DNA of 32,500 nucleotides from an uncultured euryarchaeote (GCA_937876055.1 CALEIW010000150.1:1-32500), one strand, 5' to 3'; positions 1 through 10,211 are shown, counted from the first letter of the stretch. The notes: a model not told the origin generated them from the sequence alone. A program made the numbers and translations.

Positions 1-2
1 AA

Positions 3-1130
3 TTCTACAGAAGATTCAGGAAAGAAACTGGAATACTGATGGATGGTAAGGCTCCTGTAGGGGGTAAATACAGTTTTGATTCAGAGAATCGTATGTCGTG
101 GAAAGGTCAACCCATTGCACCAGAAGAACCTACATTTGAGGTTACAGACTTAGATAGAGAGGTTGAGGAATTAGTGAATACAGCGTTCAACGACAATCCC
201 GGAAAAATAGATTTGAGTAAAATTCCAACAAATCATTCACAAGCCCTAGAGGCGCTTGATTTTGCAATGCTACATTTGCCTAATTTTGGCCCGTATGAAG
301 ATGCAATGTCAACACAAAGTAAGGGTCTTTTCCATAGCAGATTGGCTTCATTGGTAAATATACACAGGATTATGCCCGCAAATTTGCTTGAATCAGTCTT
401 GAGAACACCAGCTCCAATGAACAGTACTGAAGGATTCGTACGACAACTAATTTGGAGAGAATATGTGAAACATGTTCATGACATTACTGATGGATTCGAG
501 AATATCTCAGTCAATCGGACATTAACTCAGGTTAGAGATGCAATGTGGTACGGCGGAGGGTCTTCCGACCCCCATCCTGGGAAAAATAGACATCCTAATC
601 ACTTAACTCAAGAAAATAATCTACCAATGGCTTACTGGAATGCAGATTCCGGGTTTAATTGTCTGGATACAGTTGTAGAATCTGTAATTGAAGATGGTTG
701 GACTCATCACATCCCTCGCTTGATGGTTTTGGGAAACATTGCCTCACTACTAGACGTTAATCCGCGACAATTGACTGATTGGTTCCATGCCGCATTCATT
801 GATGCCTATGACTGGGTAGTTGAGCCTAATGTCTTGGGGATGGGTACTTTCGCTCTAGGAGAATCGATGATGACAAAACCGTACATCTCTGGCGCCGCAT
901 ACATCAATAGAATGAGCGATTATTGCAAAGAATGTCAATATGATCCAAAGAAAAACTGTCCAATCACAAATCTATACTGGGACTTTATTTCAAGACACTC
1001 AGAATCTTTCATTGGCAATCATAGGATGTCAATTCCAATGCGAAATTCATTACGTCGAGATGAGGATAAAAAGAATATTGATAGACAAACGTTTGAAGCA
1101 TGGACTCGCCGGTTGTGTAAATCAACCTGA
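3..1130 (+). CDS. FeS-type (FeS-BCP/CryB-like) cryptochrome/photolyase family protein, 5' truncated by window edge
   Basis: Frame is open upstream of the listed ATG (FYRRFRKETGILMDG...), so the true start lies outside the window. PVGGKYSFDSENR, GFNCLD, YINRMSDYCKECQYDPKKNCPITNLYWDF and NHRMSIPMRN match FeS-BCP photolyases, including the four expected cluster Cys. Confidence 0.92.
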   Translation, partial: FYRRFRKETGILMDGKAPVGGKYSFDSENRMSWKGQPIAPEEPTFEVTDLDREVEELVNTAFNDNPGKIDLSKIPTNHSQALEALDFAMLHLPNFGPYEDAMSTQSKGLFHSRLASLVNIHRIMPANLLESVLRTPAPMNSTEGFVRQLIWREYVKHVHDITDGFENISVNRTLTQVRDAMWYGGGSSDPHPGKNRHPNHLTQENNLPMAYWNADSGFNCLDTVVESVIEDGWTHHIPRLMVLGNIASLLDVNPRQLTDWFHAAFIDAYDWVVEPNVLGMGTFALGESMMTKPYISGAAYINRMSDYCKECQYDPKKNCPITNLYWDFISRHSESFIGNHRMSIPMRNSLRRDEDKKNIDRQTFEAWTRRLCKST

Positions 1131-1139
1131 GGATATTTC

Positions 1140-2222
1140 CTAGACTGAAGGCGTCCAACCAAAGGTGTCTGCAGCGCGGCCTTCTTGAATTGAAGTTAGA
1201 GCATCGTAGAGTTGCTTTGTGACAGCACCAACTTCTCCGTCACAATATGTTGCGATACTACCACCGTGTTCAATTGAACCAATAGGGGAGATAACAGCAG
1301 CGGTCCCTGCACAAAATGCTTCATCGGAATCCATTGCAAAATCGATATCCACTTTGGTCTCGAGAACTTGGTAGCCGAGACTTCGAGCCAATTCAATTAC
1401 CGATAGGCGAGTAATTCCGGGAAGGATAGTTCCGGTTAACTCTGGAGTGTAGAGGACTTTGTCTTTGATACAAAAGAAATTGGCCGCTCCAACTTCTTCG
1501 ACATAGCGATGGTTGACTGCGTCAAGATAGATAATCTCAGCATATCCATCGGCTTTTGCGTTCTTTGAAGGCATCATTCCGGGTGCATAGTTTCCGATTG
1601 CCTTTACTCCTCCAGAGCCACCTGGTGCGGCTCTATGATATTCGTCTGATACCTTGAGCGAAATCGGATTCAATCCTCCTTTGAAGTATGGTCCAACCGG
1701 AACCACGTAGACCAAGAATGTGTATTCTGGTGCTGGTGCTACTCCGAGGATTGGGCCACTTCCAAACACGAGTGGCCTGATGTATAATTCTCCTCGGCCA
1801 TTAGGTGGTAGCCATCTGAGATTCTCTTGGACAACGAGGTGAACAGCATCGAGGAACATTTCTTCCGGCACGACAGGCATTCCTAGTCGCTTACAACCAT
1901 CTTGAGCGCGCCTAGCATTCAATTCTGGACGGAATAATAGAACTCTACCATCTTCGGCTCTTCTAGCCTTCATTCCTTCGAATAATCCCTGTCCGTAGTT
2001 AATTACTCCAGCAGCGGGTGATAGCGAGAGATCTTGGAAATCTTGCATAACCCCAGGTTCCCATTCCTCTCCTTGTTTGCAGGTTGCAATATACATCCTG
2101 TCAGTTTCGGTGAAGCTGAAAGTAAGGCTGTCCCAATCAATAGAAGGCTCGTCGTCAGACTCGGTCTCCTCCATCATTGGCTCACCATCCGATGTAGAGG
2201 GGGACGACTCGGCTTTCAACAA
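1140..2222 (-). CDS. ilvE: Branched-chain amino acid aminotransferase (fold-type IV PLP enzyme) with acidic N-terminal extension; start uncertain (TTG at 2222)
   Basis: LFEGMKARRAEDGRVLLFRPELNARR, GGVKAIGNYAPGMMPSKNAKADGYAEIIYLD and VEEVGAANFFCIKD are characteristic IlvE motifs. Confidence 0.93.
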   Translation of the reverse strand: MLKAESSPSTSDGEPMMEETESDDEPSIDWDSLTFSFTETDRMYIATCKQGEEWEPGVMQDFQDLSLSPAAGVINYGQGLFEGMKARRAEDGRVLLFRPELNARRAQDGCKRLGMPVVPEEMFLDAVHLVVQENLRWLPPNGRGELYIRPLVFGSGPILGVAPAPEYTFLVYVVPVGPYFKGGLNPISLKVSDEYHRAAPGGSGGVKAIGNYAPGMMPSKNAKADGYAEIIYLDAVNHRYVEEVGAANFFCIKDKVLYTPELTGTILPGITRLSVIELARSLGYQVLETKVDIDFAMDSDEAFCAGTAAVISPIGSIEHGGSIATYCDGEVGAVTKQLYDALTSIQEGRAADTFGWTPSV

Positions 2223-2310
2223 TTTCTAACAAATCACCTCAAACTGTCGTTCCAAGCCACCACACAAGGGTTGATTGCTTACTCTATTTCCCTCTGAGCA
2301 AGGTGTCACA

Positions 2311-4926
2311 ATGCGATGGGATGGAGAGGTTTGTATCGTCTCTGGTTCTTATCAAGCGGTGGCTTCTACACCGCCGCGCACAGTTGTCGAGTTATGGTGT
2401 CGTGCTCGAGAAGGCCATTCCGTGGTACTGCTAGTAGATGGCCTAAGTCCATTCCTAGAGATTGCTCCCTCCGGTAAAGCAGGCCGAGATAGGGATTTGA
2501 AAGACCATCTCGAAATCGTTCAGGAGATGGATGAGGTTGTATCAATCGCAGAGCCGATTGACAAGTGGACTCCATTTGGAGTAAAGCCGCATTATAGAGT
2601 CGAAGTTGAACAGCCATATGTAGTTCCGAGGCTAAGGAAACGACTCGAGGCAGAATGGGAAGTTTCCAGCGCAGACATTCTCTTTGTTCAGCGCTTATTG
2701 TTGGACTTAGACCTAGGGCCCCATATCGCAAGCGGTGGAGAGGTTCTGTGGGCAGGACCTCGCGCACCTTCTAAATTAGCCAGTGAATTTGATGGCAAGA
2801 GGGTCGAGGCCGCAGAGAAGATTCGCGACTTCGGCGGTTCTGGCCTATATCCGTGTGATATGGTGGTAGCCTGCAATATCGCAGATCTATCTCGCACAGA
2901 CCCATTCCCGACTCCCTTTGTCACTCTTTCATTAGACCTAGAGACAAGCGTTCAACACAATACAATACTTTGTGCAGCGGTTATAATTGCAAGAGGTGAA
3001 TCTCGAACCGAGCACGAGTTCCGCGGTTCAGAAAAAGAGATTTTGGAAGGTATGACCAGACTTGTTCGAGATGAAGATCCAGATTTCATCACTGGATATA
3101 ATATTGATAATTTCGATCTACCTAGGATTATTGAACGCGCTGAGGAAAATGCAGGTAAGTCAAAATTTGAACAGGCTGCATTATGCGGTTGGGGAAGAGT
3201 TCCAGCGATTGAGAGTGAATCAAAGCGGCTTAGCCCAGACCGAGCTAGAAATCGAGTTTGGCGATTAACTGGTCGAATACCAATGGATGCTTGGTGGCAG
3301 GTTCGCCAAACCCTCCGTCCTGAGAGAGAATCTCTTCGCTTTGTTGCAAACATGTTGTGGCCAGAGTCTGAAGATAAACAAAAACTCGACATCGATGCAA
3401 GCAAAATGGATGAGGAATGGGCTGCTAGACCAGACGAAGTCATGGAATATTGTGTCAGAGATACCCATCTTCCTCTCGATATACTCGGTCACTTACAATC
3501 GGTAGCGCGTAAAGAAGCCCTAGCGGCGGTTGCAAACACTACGGTTGAGACCGCCGCAGCCGGAACCACCAGTCAATGGATTGACTCACTGGTCATTCGC
3601 TTAGCAGATAAAGAAAAAATCGCTGTTCCAATGACTCAATCCGGTCCACGCCGCCGCGACCAAATCGCGGGAGGCTATGTCCACGAAGTCGAACCAGGAC
3701 TCAAACCATGGGTGGCTGTACTCGATTTCAAATCGATGTATCCATCAATCATGATTTCCCAGAATATTTGCTCAACAACTCTGGTCAGAGATGAGAGCAA
3801 GGAAGAATCTCACAATGTATCTCCCGAAGGCACAGCACGATACGTTTCTTCAGATGAGCGTCGAGGCTTAGTGCCTCGTTTGTTGAGTGAATTAATGGAG
3901 CAACGGGATTATCACAAATCCGAGTTGAAAAAGGCTAGAGAATCTGGTCAAGAAGAAGCCGCTTTCCTTCACGACCAATTACAATATGCGGTTAAGATTC
4001 TGATGAATTCTTTCTATGGAGTATTCGCCTCCTCATTCTACCGTTTCACCCATCCAGATTTGGGCGCGAGTATTACTGAATGGGCTCGACACAATATTCG
4101 CACGATTATCAATAATGTCGAGACCGACGGACATGATGTTGTATATTCGGACACGGACTCAATTTTTGTCAAAGCACCCGTTCAGCCAGATTCACCGATT
4201 AATCGACCGCCGGAGAACTCCTTGGTCTTTGAAGACTGGAAAAATGCTAGGAAAGAGACTTTGGATTTTGGCAATTCACTGGCTGATAGATTTACCAAAG
4301 AAGGCGCTGAATTAGAATTTGAGACCGCCCTCTCGGCCTTCTTTTCACATGGTGCAAAAAAGCGCTATGTCGGCCGAGTAGTTTGGCCCCGTGAAGAGAT
4401 GTTGATTCGAGGCTATGAGGTCCGTCGCACGGATTCATTCCGCCTCCTTACTAGCACCATGACCGAGATGTTTGAATTGATTCTATCTAACGAAGAATGG
4501 TCTGCTGTAGAGATGTCAAAATCGGTAATTGATGATATCAGGGCAAAACGGGTAGAAGTGGCCGACCTTGTGATTTCTAGATCATGCAAAGGAAGTCTAA
4601 GGAGGGATGGAACTGTGGATTTCCATAAGACCTACAAGAATCCAGATTCCCTACCTTACGTGCGCGCGGCTAGACAAAGAATAGAGGCGGGACTTGGGTT
4701 CACACCTGGCATGAAAGTAGGTTGGATAGTAACCAACGGGAAAACATCGCCTATGACAGTTCAAGCTTGGATGGTAGATGAATTAGGCGTAGAATCTCCC
4801 GAGTACGATCCAGAGTTCTACGCTAAGCGATTGGCAACTGCACTAGGTAGAATTACCGAAGCCTTTGGATGGAACGAGAAAGAATTACTGCAAGGCACTA
4901 GACAACAAACTCTCTTTGATTTCTAG
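2311..4926 (+). CDS. polB: Family B DNA polymerase
   Basis: Exo motifs DLET, GYNIDNFD and YCVRDTHLPLD; polymerase motifs DFKSMYPSIM, KILMNSFYGVFAS and YSDTDSIF. ATG at 2311 (MRWDGEV) preferred over the ORF-track start at 2275. Confidence 0.96.
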   Translation: MRWDGEVCIVSGSYQAVASTPPRTVVELWCRAREGHSVVLLVDGLSPFLEIAPSGKAGRDRDLKDHLEIVQEMDEVVSIAEPIDKWTPFGVKPHYRVEVEQPYVVPRLRKRLEAEWEVSSADILFVQRLLLDLDLGPHIASGGEVLWAGPRAPSKLASEFDGKRVEAAEKIRDFGGSGLYPCDMVVACNIADLSRTDPFPTPFVTLSLDLETSVQHNTILCAAVIIARGESRTEHEFRGSEKEILEGMTRLVRDEDPDFITGYNIDNFDLPRIIERAEENAGKSKFEQAALCGWGRVPAIESESKRLSPDRARNRVWRLTGRIPMDAWWQVRQTLRPERESLRFVANMLWPESEDKQKLDIDASKMDEEWAARPDEVMEYCVRDTHLPLDILGHLQSVARKEALAAVANTTVETAAAGTTSQWIDSLVIRLADKEKIAVPMTQSGPRRRDQIAGGYVHEVEPGLKPWVAVLDFKSMYPSIMISQNICSTTLVRDESKEESHNVSPEGTARYVSSDERRGLVPRLLSELMEQRDYHKSELKKARESGQEEAAFLHDQLQYAVKILMNSFYGVFASSFYRFTHPDLGASITEWARHNIRTIINNVETDGHDVVYSDTDSIFVKAPVQPDSPINRPPENSLVFEDWKNARKETLDFGNSLADRFTKEGAELEFETALSAFFSHGAKKRYVGRVVWPREEMLIRGYEVRRTDSFRLLTSTMTEMFELILSNEEWSAVEMSKSVIDDIRAKRVEVADLVISRSCKGSLRRDGTVDFHKTYKNPDSLPYVRAARQRIEAGLGFTPGMKVGWIVTNGKTSPMTVQAWMVDELGVESPEYDPEFYAKRLATALGRITEAFGWNEKELLQGTRQQTLFDF

Positions 4927-4947
4927 GGATTACGGGAATCCGTAGGG

Positions 4948-6156
4948 TTGATGACGACCACCATCACACCCATGGCTATGAGAGGAGCGGGTGGATTGGC
5001 CCCGATGGTCGTATTACTATTGCTCAGCGCGGCATTTGCAGGATGTTTGGAGACCTTCAGTTTGAATGGAGCTCCAAGTGCAAAAATGAGTATTGATCCT
5101 GACGGGTCAGTGCGAGCTGGTGATTCGGTTACCTTCAGCGCAGTAGGCTCTTCTGACCCAGACGCAGATGCTCTAACCTTCACATGGGATTTCGGCGATG
5201 GAGACCTCGGCGACGGCCTAACAACCAGCCACTCCTATTCACAAGCGGGAGAATATATGGTAACTCTAACCGTAAGCGATGGAAATTACGAGACATCTGT
5301 AAGTGACACAATTTCTGTAATCGACTCCTCAGCTAGGGAACCAAAAGCAGAGATAACTACTGCAAAGGACGATGATTGTGATGGTGAGGATGCACCAGCA
5401 GGCTCCTTTGTACTAGTATGGGTGTGTGAGGATAAGGAAGAAGATGACAGAAGCATTACTGTAGAAACCTCAGTTACACTAGATGGTTCTGATTCTTGGG
5501 CAGGATGTAATCCAGATAATTCGGATTGTTACGCAGAAGAATATCTAGTGTCTTGGGAATGGGATTTGGACTTAGATACCGACTCCGATGAAGATGGCGA
5601 TCCAGAGAACGATGTCGATGCGACTGGAGAAACCATTACTCTCGAAGATATGCCGGCCGGTTCATGGGACATCAAGTTGAAAGTTACAGACAACAATGGC
5701 CTAACGGACTCTGACGAATCAACTCTCTACATTAACTACAGAGGGACTTGGACTGACTTTGTCATCGACCGAAGATATCAGGATCCGGTAATCATGACTT
5801 GGGATTACCCGGTGACCTACGATAATGATGGACAGAATAAGATTAGATACCTTAGGACCAAACTAACTTACCCCGCAGAGGATGGTGACCAACCATTTGG
5901 CGGGGTTGATACTGAGAATAAACTCGACCTATTCATCTTCAATGAGACCGATGAAGAGGTCGCAAACACTACCGGCGTTGGTGATGATAACCGAAACGCC
6001 GGTGATTGTCAATCGGATGACCGCTGTGTTTGGCTGGTAATTGGTGGCTCAACAGTAAGAGGATTTGATCCTGGCACTTGGACCGTCGACCTGCAGAATG
6101 AGAAAACGCACAACACAGAGGTCAAGAGTTTGATGATTGAATTGCAATATCGATGA
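4948..6156 (+). CDS. Secreted/lipoprotein-like PKD-domain protein with Asp-rich segment
   Basis: N-terminal hydrophobic signal followed by Cys (LLLLSAAFAGC); PKD signature (SSDPDADALTFTWDFGDGDLGDGLTTSHSYSQAGEYMVTLTVSD) and a second PKD-like unit (WEWDLDLDTDSDEDGDPEND...IKLKVTDNNGLTDSD). Confidence 0.8.
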   Translation: MMTTTITPMAMRGAGGLAPMVVLLLLSAAFAGCLETFSLNGAPSAKMSIDPDGSVRAGDSVTFSAVGSSDPDADALTFTWDFGDGDLGDGLTTSHSYSQAGEYMVTLTVSDGNYETSVSDTISVIDSSAREPKAEITTAKDDDCDGEDAPAGSFVLVWVCEDKEEDDRSITVETSVTLDGSDSWAGCNPDNSDCYAEEYLVSWEWDLDLDTDSDEDGDPENDVDATGETITLEDMPAGSWDIKLKVTDNNGLTDSDESTLYINYRGTWTDFVIDRRYQDPVIMTWDYPVTYDNDGQNKIRYLRTKLTYPAEDGDQPFGGVDTENKLDLFIFNETDEEVANTTGVGDDNRNAGDCQSDDRCVWLVIGGSTVRGFDPGTWTVDLQNEKTHNTEVKSLMIELQYR

Positions 6157-6265
6157 ACTGCGACGAAGAATTAACCCTCAAATTCAGTTGAATTGACGCC
6201 TCCCCTATGGGGAGAGATTCAAATAGGCATCATTGGTCGGCGGGCCACACTTAGAGGTGGATATT

Positions 6266-7549
6266 ATGGGTTCACAGTGGGAAGATAAGAGCAAGCCGCA
6301 CCTAAACATCGTGTTCATTGGGCACGTCGATCATGGAAAGTCAACAACCGTAGGACGTTTACTGCTAGACACAGGTCACATCGAAGAACACATTATTGAG
6401 AAGAACGAACAGTTAGCATCCGAGGCAGGAAAGGCTGGATTCGGTCTTGCTTACGTTATGGATGGTCTGAAGGAAGAGCGCGAGCGTGGTATCACTATCG
6501 ATGTCGCGCACAAGGAGCTTTTCACTCCAAACTATTACTTCACAATCATCGATGCTCCAGGGCACCGTGACTTCGTGAAGAACATGATTACAGGAACCAG
6601 CCAGGCTGATGCCGCTGTTCTACTATGTGCGGCTAACGACGGTGTTAACGCGCAGACTCGTGAGCACGCTTTCCTAGCAAAGGTTCTGGGAGTCAAGCAA
6701 CTGATTGTTAACGTCAACAAGATGGACATCAGTGGTGTAGACTACTCCGAGGACAAGTACAATCAGACAGTCGCAGAGGTAGATAACCTACTCAAGCTAT
6801 CAGGATTTAACCCGGATGATGTACCAAAGATTCCTTGTTCCTCTTTCAATGGAGAGAATCTATTCAACAAGTCCGACAACATGCCTTGGTACAAGGGTCC
6901 TACCCTATTCGAAGCAATTGACGGAATTCAGATGCCTCCAAAGCCTGTTGACAGGCCACTCAGGCTACCTGTACAAGACGTCTACAAGATTAGCGGAATT
7001 GGAACTGTACCAGTCGGTAAGGTAGAGACTGGTGTTCTAGAAAGAGGCAAGACAGTTGTATTCAACCCAAGCCAGAAGTCTGCTGAAGTAAAGGACATTG
7101 AGATGCACCACACCAGCCACGCAAAGGCTGAGCCTGGTGATAACGTTGGATTCAACGTTCGTGGACTAGCAGCTAACGACATCCGAAGAGGAGACGTAGC
7201 AGGTTACTCGGACAACGAGCCAATGTTCGTACGTCACGATGAGACATTTGTTGGCCAGATCCAACTTATGGAGATTCCAAAGGCAATTGGCGCAGGATAC
7301 ACTCCTGTATTCCACGCACACACAGCTCAGGTAGCAGTTAGATTCGTAGAACTTCTAGAGAATTCCAAGACTAAGGAAGCAAACCCACCGTTCCTAAAGA
7401 CCGGTGACGCTGCTCTAGTTCGCTTCGCTCCAACAAAGCCAATGGCAATTGAGCAAATGGATACATTCCCTGAGTTGTCAAGATTCGCTATCCGTGACAT
7501 GGGTAAGACCGTGGCTGCTGGCGTTTGCTTGAAGATTGACAAGAAGTGA
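6266..7549 (+). CDS. tuf: Translation elongation factor 1-alpha (archaeal EF-Tu)
   Basis: [38 protein letters not shown] and NVNKMD. Start at ATG 6266 ([14 protein letters not shown]) preferred over 6233. Confidence 0.97.
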   Translation: MGSQWEDKSKPHLNIVFIGHVDHGKSTTVGRLLLDTGHIEEHIIEKNEQLASEAGKAGFGLAYVMDGLKEERERGITIDVAHKELFTPNYYFTIIDAPGHRDFVKNMITGTSQADAAVLLCAANDGVNAQTREHAFLAKVLGVKQLIVNVNKMDISGVDYSEDKYNQTVAEVDNLLKLSGFNPDDVPKIPCSSFNGENLFNKSDNMPWYKGPTLFEAIDGIQMPPKPVDRPLRLPVQDVYKISGIGTVPVGKVETGVLERGKTVVFNPSQKSAEVKDIEMHHTSHAKAEPGDNVGFNVRGLAANDIRRGDVAGYSDNEPMFVRHDETFVGQIQLMEIPKAIGAGYTPVFHAHTAQVAVRFVELLENSKTKEANPPFLKTGDAALVRFAPTKPMAIEQMDTFPELSRFAIRDMGKTVAAGVCLKIDKK

Positions 7550-7586
7550 ATTTGGTAACATAGGCTGAGGACTCGGAGAGGGTACT

Positions 7587-7916
7587 ATGGCCGTTATCAC
7601 CAAAATCAAGCTGACTGGTGAAAACCACGAAGATGTCGACATGGTATGTGGGCAGATTAAGGCAATTTGTGACGAGACAGGCGTTGACCTACGCGGGCCA
7701 ATTCCCCTCCCAACTCGCAAATTGGTAGTTCCATGCCGCAAGAGCCCAGATGGCGAAGGCGCTGAAACATGGGATCATTGGGAAATGCGTATTCACAAGC
7801 GACTTCTGGAACTTGTGACATCTGCTGCTAAGGACGAAAAGGCACTACGCCGAGTCCTGCGCCTAGACTATCCTGACTCGGTTACAATCGAGTTGTCTCT
7901 AAGGCACCTAGGTTGA
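7587..7916 (+). CDS. rpsJ: 30S ribosomal protein S10
   Basis: IKLTGENHEDVDMVCGQIK...GVDLRGPIPLPTRKLVVPCRKSP...WEMRIHKRLLEL; located downstream of EF-1alpha as is common in archaea. Confidence 0.96.
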   Translation: MAVITKIKLTGENHEDVDMVCGQIKAICDETGVDLRGPIPLPTRKLVVPCRKSPDGEGAETWDHWEMRIHKRLLELVTSAAKDEKALRRVLRLDYPDSVTIELSLRHLG

Positions 7917-7921
7917 TTCCA

Positions 7922-9274
7922 TCACTGGAACGCTTCGTCTTTTGCTAGACTCCCCATTGGGTCCCAAGCTGGAAGCACGACTGGTTCAGTCATCATACCG
8001 GCCTTCATCTCATCAGAGAGATATTTGCTTGGACATGCAATCTCGAACATGTGTTCGTCATACCATGAATCGTTCATCGTGTAGAATCCCTTTCTGCCAG
8101 ATTGCTCAGCTCCCCATGAATTTTCAACACGCCACCTTCGTGGTTTCCCATCTACTACATCGACACCGGTAAACAGCATAGCGTGCGTCATCATAGTCTG
8201 GCTATACCTAAGTCGGTCGGCTTTATTCATGCCAAATTCAGCGCCGTATAAGGCTCCGAAATCGAATAACTTGGCGTCCCAAAGACCTCTCTTTCGGTGC
8301 ATTTGCTTCCCTACATCACACCCCATCCAAACAGGTAATCCATCCTCCAATAGGCTCTGAGTGATGCCTTTCATCTCCTCACTTGGAACATTCAGATAAA
8401 CCACTGGTGGTCCTCCAGCAACATTTTGCAAATAGTCAACAGTGTAGGTTTGGTAGTATTCGTTCCTTGGATCGTTTACGATGCAAACATAGTCTTCCCA
8501 ATCGATTTCAACGAAATCTTTCGCGAATTCTTGAGGAGTCATTGTTCCTCTACGATGCAACTTGCCGTCTTTGTCCTCCCATTGCCAATCGAACTTTTCT
8601 GGCGGAGTTCCCAGGTGGATGCAAAGAATTCTCCAGATGTCTGCAAGCCGCGAATCTTTGTGCGCACGAGCCTCTGCAGTACTACCACCGGAATCGAGGA
8701 TTTCACGAATCTCACAAGCTCCAGTTCTCAATATGTCCTTGAGATTTGCATTCATGTAGCGAGTACTGGATGAAGATCGAGATTCAGGATAAGCCGATTT
8801 TGGAACTAGTCCGTGCTTTCTAATCAGATTCATCGCCATATTCCATTGCCCACCATCTCCTATTGGGTCACCTAGTAGGAAACCGATTGTGCGATCATCG
8901 ACAGGGCGTTCGGCGGTCTCAATAATCGCTTCATAGAAGTGGTTGGCCCGCTCAAATTTGTCCCAGAAGTGAATGTGAGCCTGACTAAACTCGAAATTTT
9001 TCACATTCATCTTCTTCATTGTGCTTGGCCGAAATAAGTTCAGTGTGGCGAATAGCCAACAACGACCGCTTCTCTTTTGATGAGTCACCTTCCATTTGTC
9101 CAATTTAATTGAGAATGAAAAATCAATTTCTTGAACTAAATCTCTATCCAAAGCCACTTCCAACAATTCGTTGTTTGAGACCGCGTTTTGAGCTAATTTT
9201 GCTGAGGGGTCAGCATCGAATGTTTTGCGTAATTCTTTGACTCTATTTTTGCTAATCGTCTTACCCATGGCCAT
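7922..9274 (-). CDS. Bleomycin hydrolase / aminopeptidase C-like peptidase (family C1B)
   Basis: Catalytic Q/C (THQKRSGRCWLFATLN), H (QTMMTHAMLFTGVDV) and N (RWRVENSWGAEQSGRKGFYTMNDSW); C-terminal LPAWDPMGSLA arm. ORF extends to 9343; likely start MAMGKT at 9274. Confidence 0.92.
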   Translation of the reverse strand: MAMGKTISKNRVKELRKTFDADPSAKLAQNAVSNNELLEVALDRDLVQEIDFSFSIKLDKWKVTHQKRSGRCWLFATLNLFRPSTMKKMNVKNFEFSQAHIHFWDKFERANHFYEAIIETAERPVDDRTIGFLLGDPIGDGGQWNMAMNLIRKHGLVPKSAYPESRSSSSTRYMNANLKDILRTGACEIREILDSGGSTAEARAHKDSRLADIWRILCIHLGTPPEKFDWQWEDKDGKLHRRGTMTPQEFAKDFVEIDWEDYVCIVNDPRNEYYQTYTVDYLQNVAGGPPVVYLNVPSEEMKGITQSLLEDGLPVWMGCDVGKQMHRKRGLWDAKLFDFGALYGAEFGMNKADRLRYSQTMMTHAMLFTGVDVVDGKPRRWRVENSWGAEQSGRKGFYTMNDSWYDEHMFEIACPSKYLSDEMKAGMMTEPVVLPAWDPMGSLAKDEAFQ

Positions 9275-9326
9275 GCACCGCAGGTATGACTTCGTTGAAA
9301 GGCGCTGGATAATCATTGGCGCGTGT

Positions 9327-10211
9327 TCAGAGTGGCGCAGCAACTGCCAATCCAGCGGCGATTAGAGTCTCTGCAATCAGGCTTGGACAAGACTCCACAT
9401 CGCCTTCGACCAATGTAATCTCCGAACCATCTTCGGCGATTATTGGGTCTGATAAATCTTGTAAAATTCTAATTCTCATCAAATCTCCACCAATGGTATC
9501 TGAAACACTAATTTCTTCGGGTGGATGAGGGTCAGCACCTGTCGCTCGATCAGGGAACCCATCCATTGCTCGAATCCGATCTTCCTCGTCAAATTCTGGA
9601 TCATCCCAAGTTTCGTTGGGTTCGGTCATAGGTGCTGGAGGTGGAGATTGTAGTTCTGGTTCTGGAGTAGGTTCAGTGAACTCGGTAAGAGAAGCATCTG
9701 GGCTAGGTGCCGGAGGCGAAGCGGAGTTAGTTCCTCCGTTACTTCCGTTGACTAATTCTTTCCAAGCGACATCGTGCTTGTATTTGTCAACCAAGTGACC
9801 CAGACTCTGATAGTAGGCCCTCTCGGTAGGGTCATGCCTCTCCCAATCGATTACGCTGAGGTGCTGCAAGGCGGCTGCGGCCTCTGCTCCTCCACCTTTC
9901 ATCAGATTGACTAAAACCGCGTGCTGGGTAAATGCGTTCAAGCGGATACGTGTTAGGTCGGTGACCAATGTTCTGACATTGCCGAGCCTACGAGTTTGCA
10001 ATTGCGCCTTTGCTGTCATTCCTTCGGATTGAACAGTCTCAGAGAGTTCGGCCTCCAAACTCGCGGTCAATTGGCCTACAGAAGCCCAGAAGTCCGGTAA
10101 TGGAAGTTCTACTGGGCCGGCAGATGACTTCTGCTTTCGAGCCACCTCAAAGAGGGCCTTTTCGACCGCCTGTAGTTGGTTTTTGCCTAACCTCATAGCC
10201 TCTGCCTCCAT
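9327..10211 (-). CDS. GINS complex subunit (Gins15/51-like: A domain, long Pro/Glu linker, C-terminal B domain)
   Basis: Helical N-terminus with LGNVRTLVTDLTRIRLNAFTQHA and PTERAYYQSLGHLV; C-terminal LMRIRILQDLSDPIIAEDGSEITLVEGDVESCPSLIAETLIAAGLAV resembles the GINS B domain. Confidence 0.75.
   Translation of the reverse strand: MEAEAMRLGKNQLQAVEKALFEVARKQKSSAGPVELPLPDFWASVGQLTASLEAELSETVQSEGMTAKAQLQTRRLGNVRTLVTDLTRIRLNAFTQHAVLVNLMKGGGAEAAAALQHLSVIDWERHDPTERAYYQSLGHLVDKYKHDVAWKELVNGSNGGTNSASPPAPSPDASLTEFTEPTPEPELQSPPPAPMTEPNETWDDPEFDEEDRIRAMDGFPDRATGADPHPPEEISVSDTIGGDLMRIRILQDLSDPIIAEDGSEITLVEGDVESCPSLIAETLIAAGLAVAAPL

Noticed and set aside
2952-3443. 163-aa minus-strand ORF inside polB
   Set aside because: Lies fully antisense to conserved exonuclease motifs of PolB; no homology pattern.
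2311-4926. Possible intein in PolB (also considered in EF-1alpha and IF2)
   Set aside because: DFKSMYPS, NSFYGV and YSDTDS motifs are contiguous with normal spacing, and the GTPase motifs of EF-1alpha and IF2 are uninterrupted; no splice-domain residues seen.
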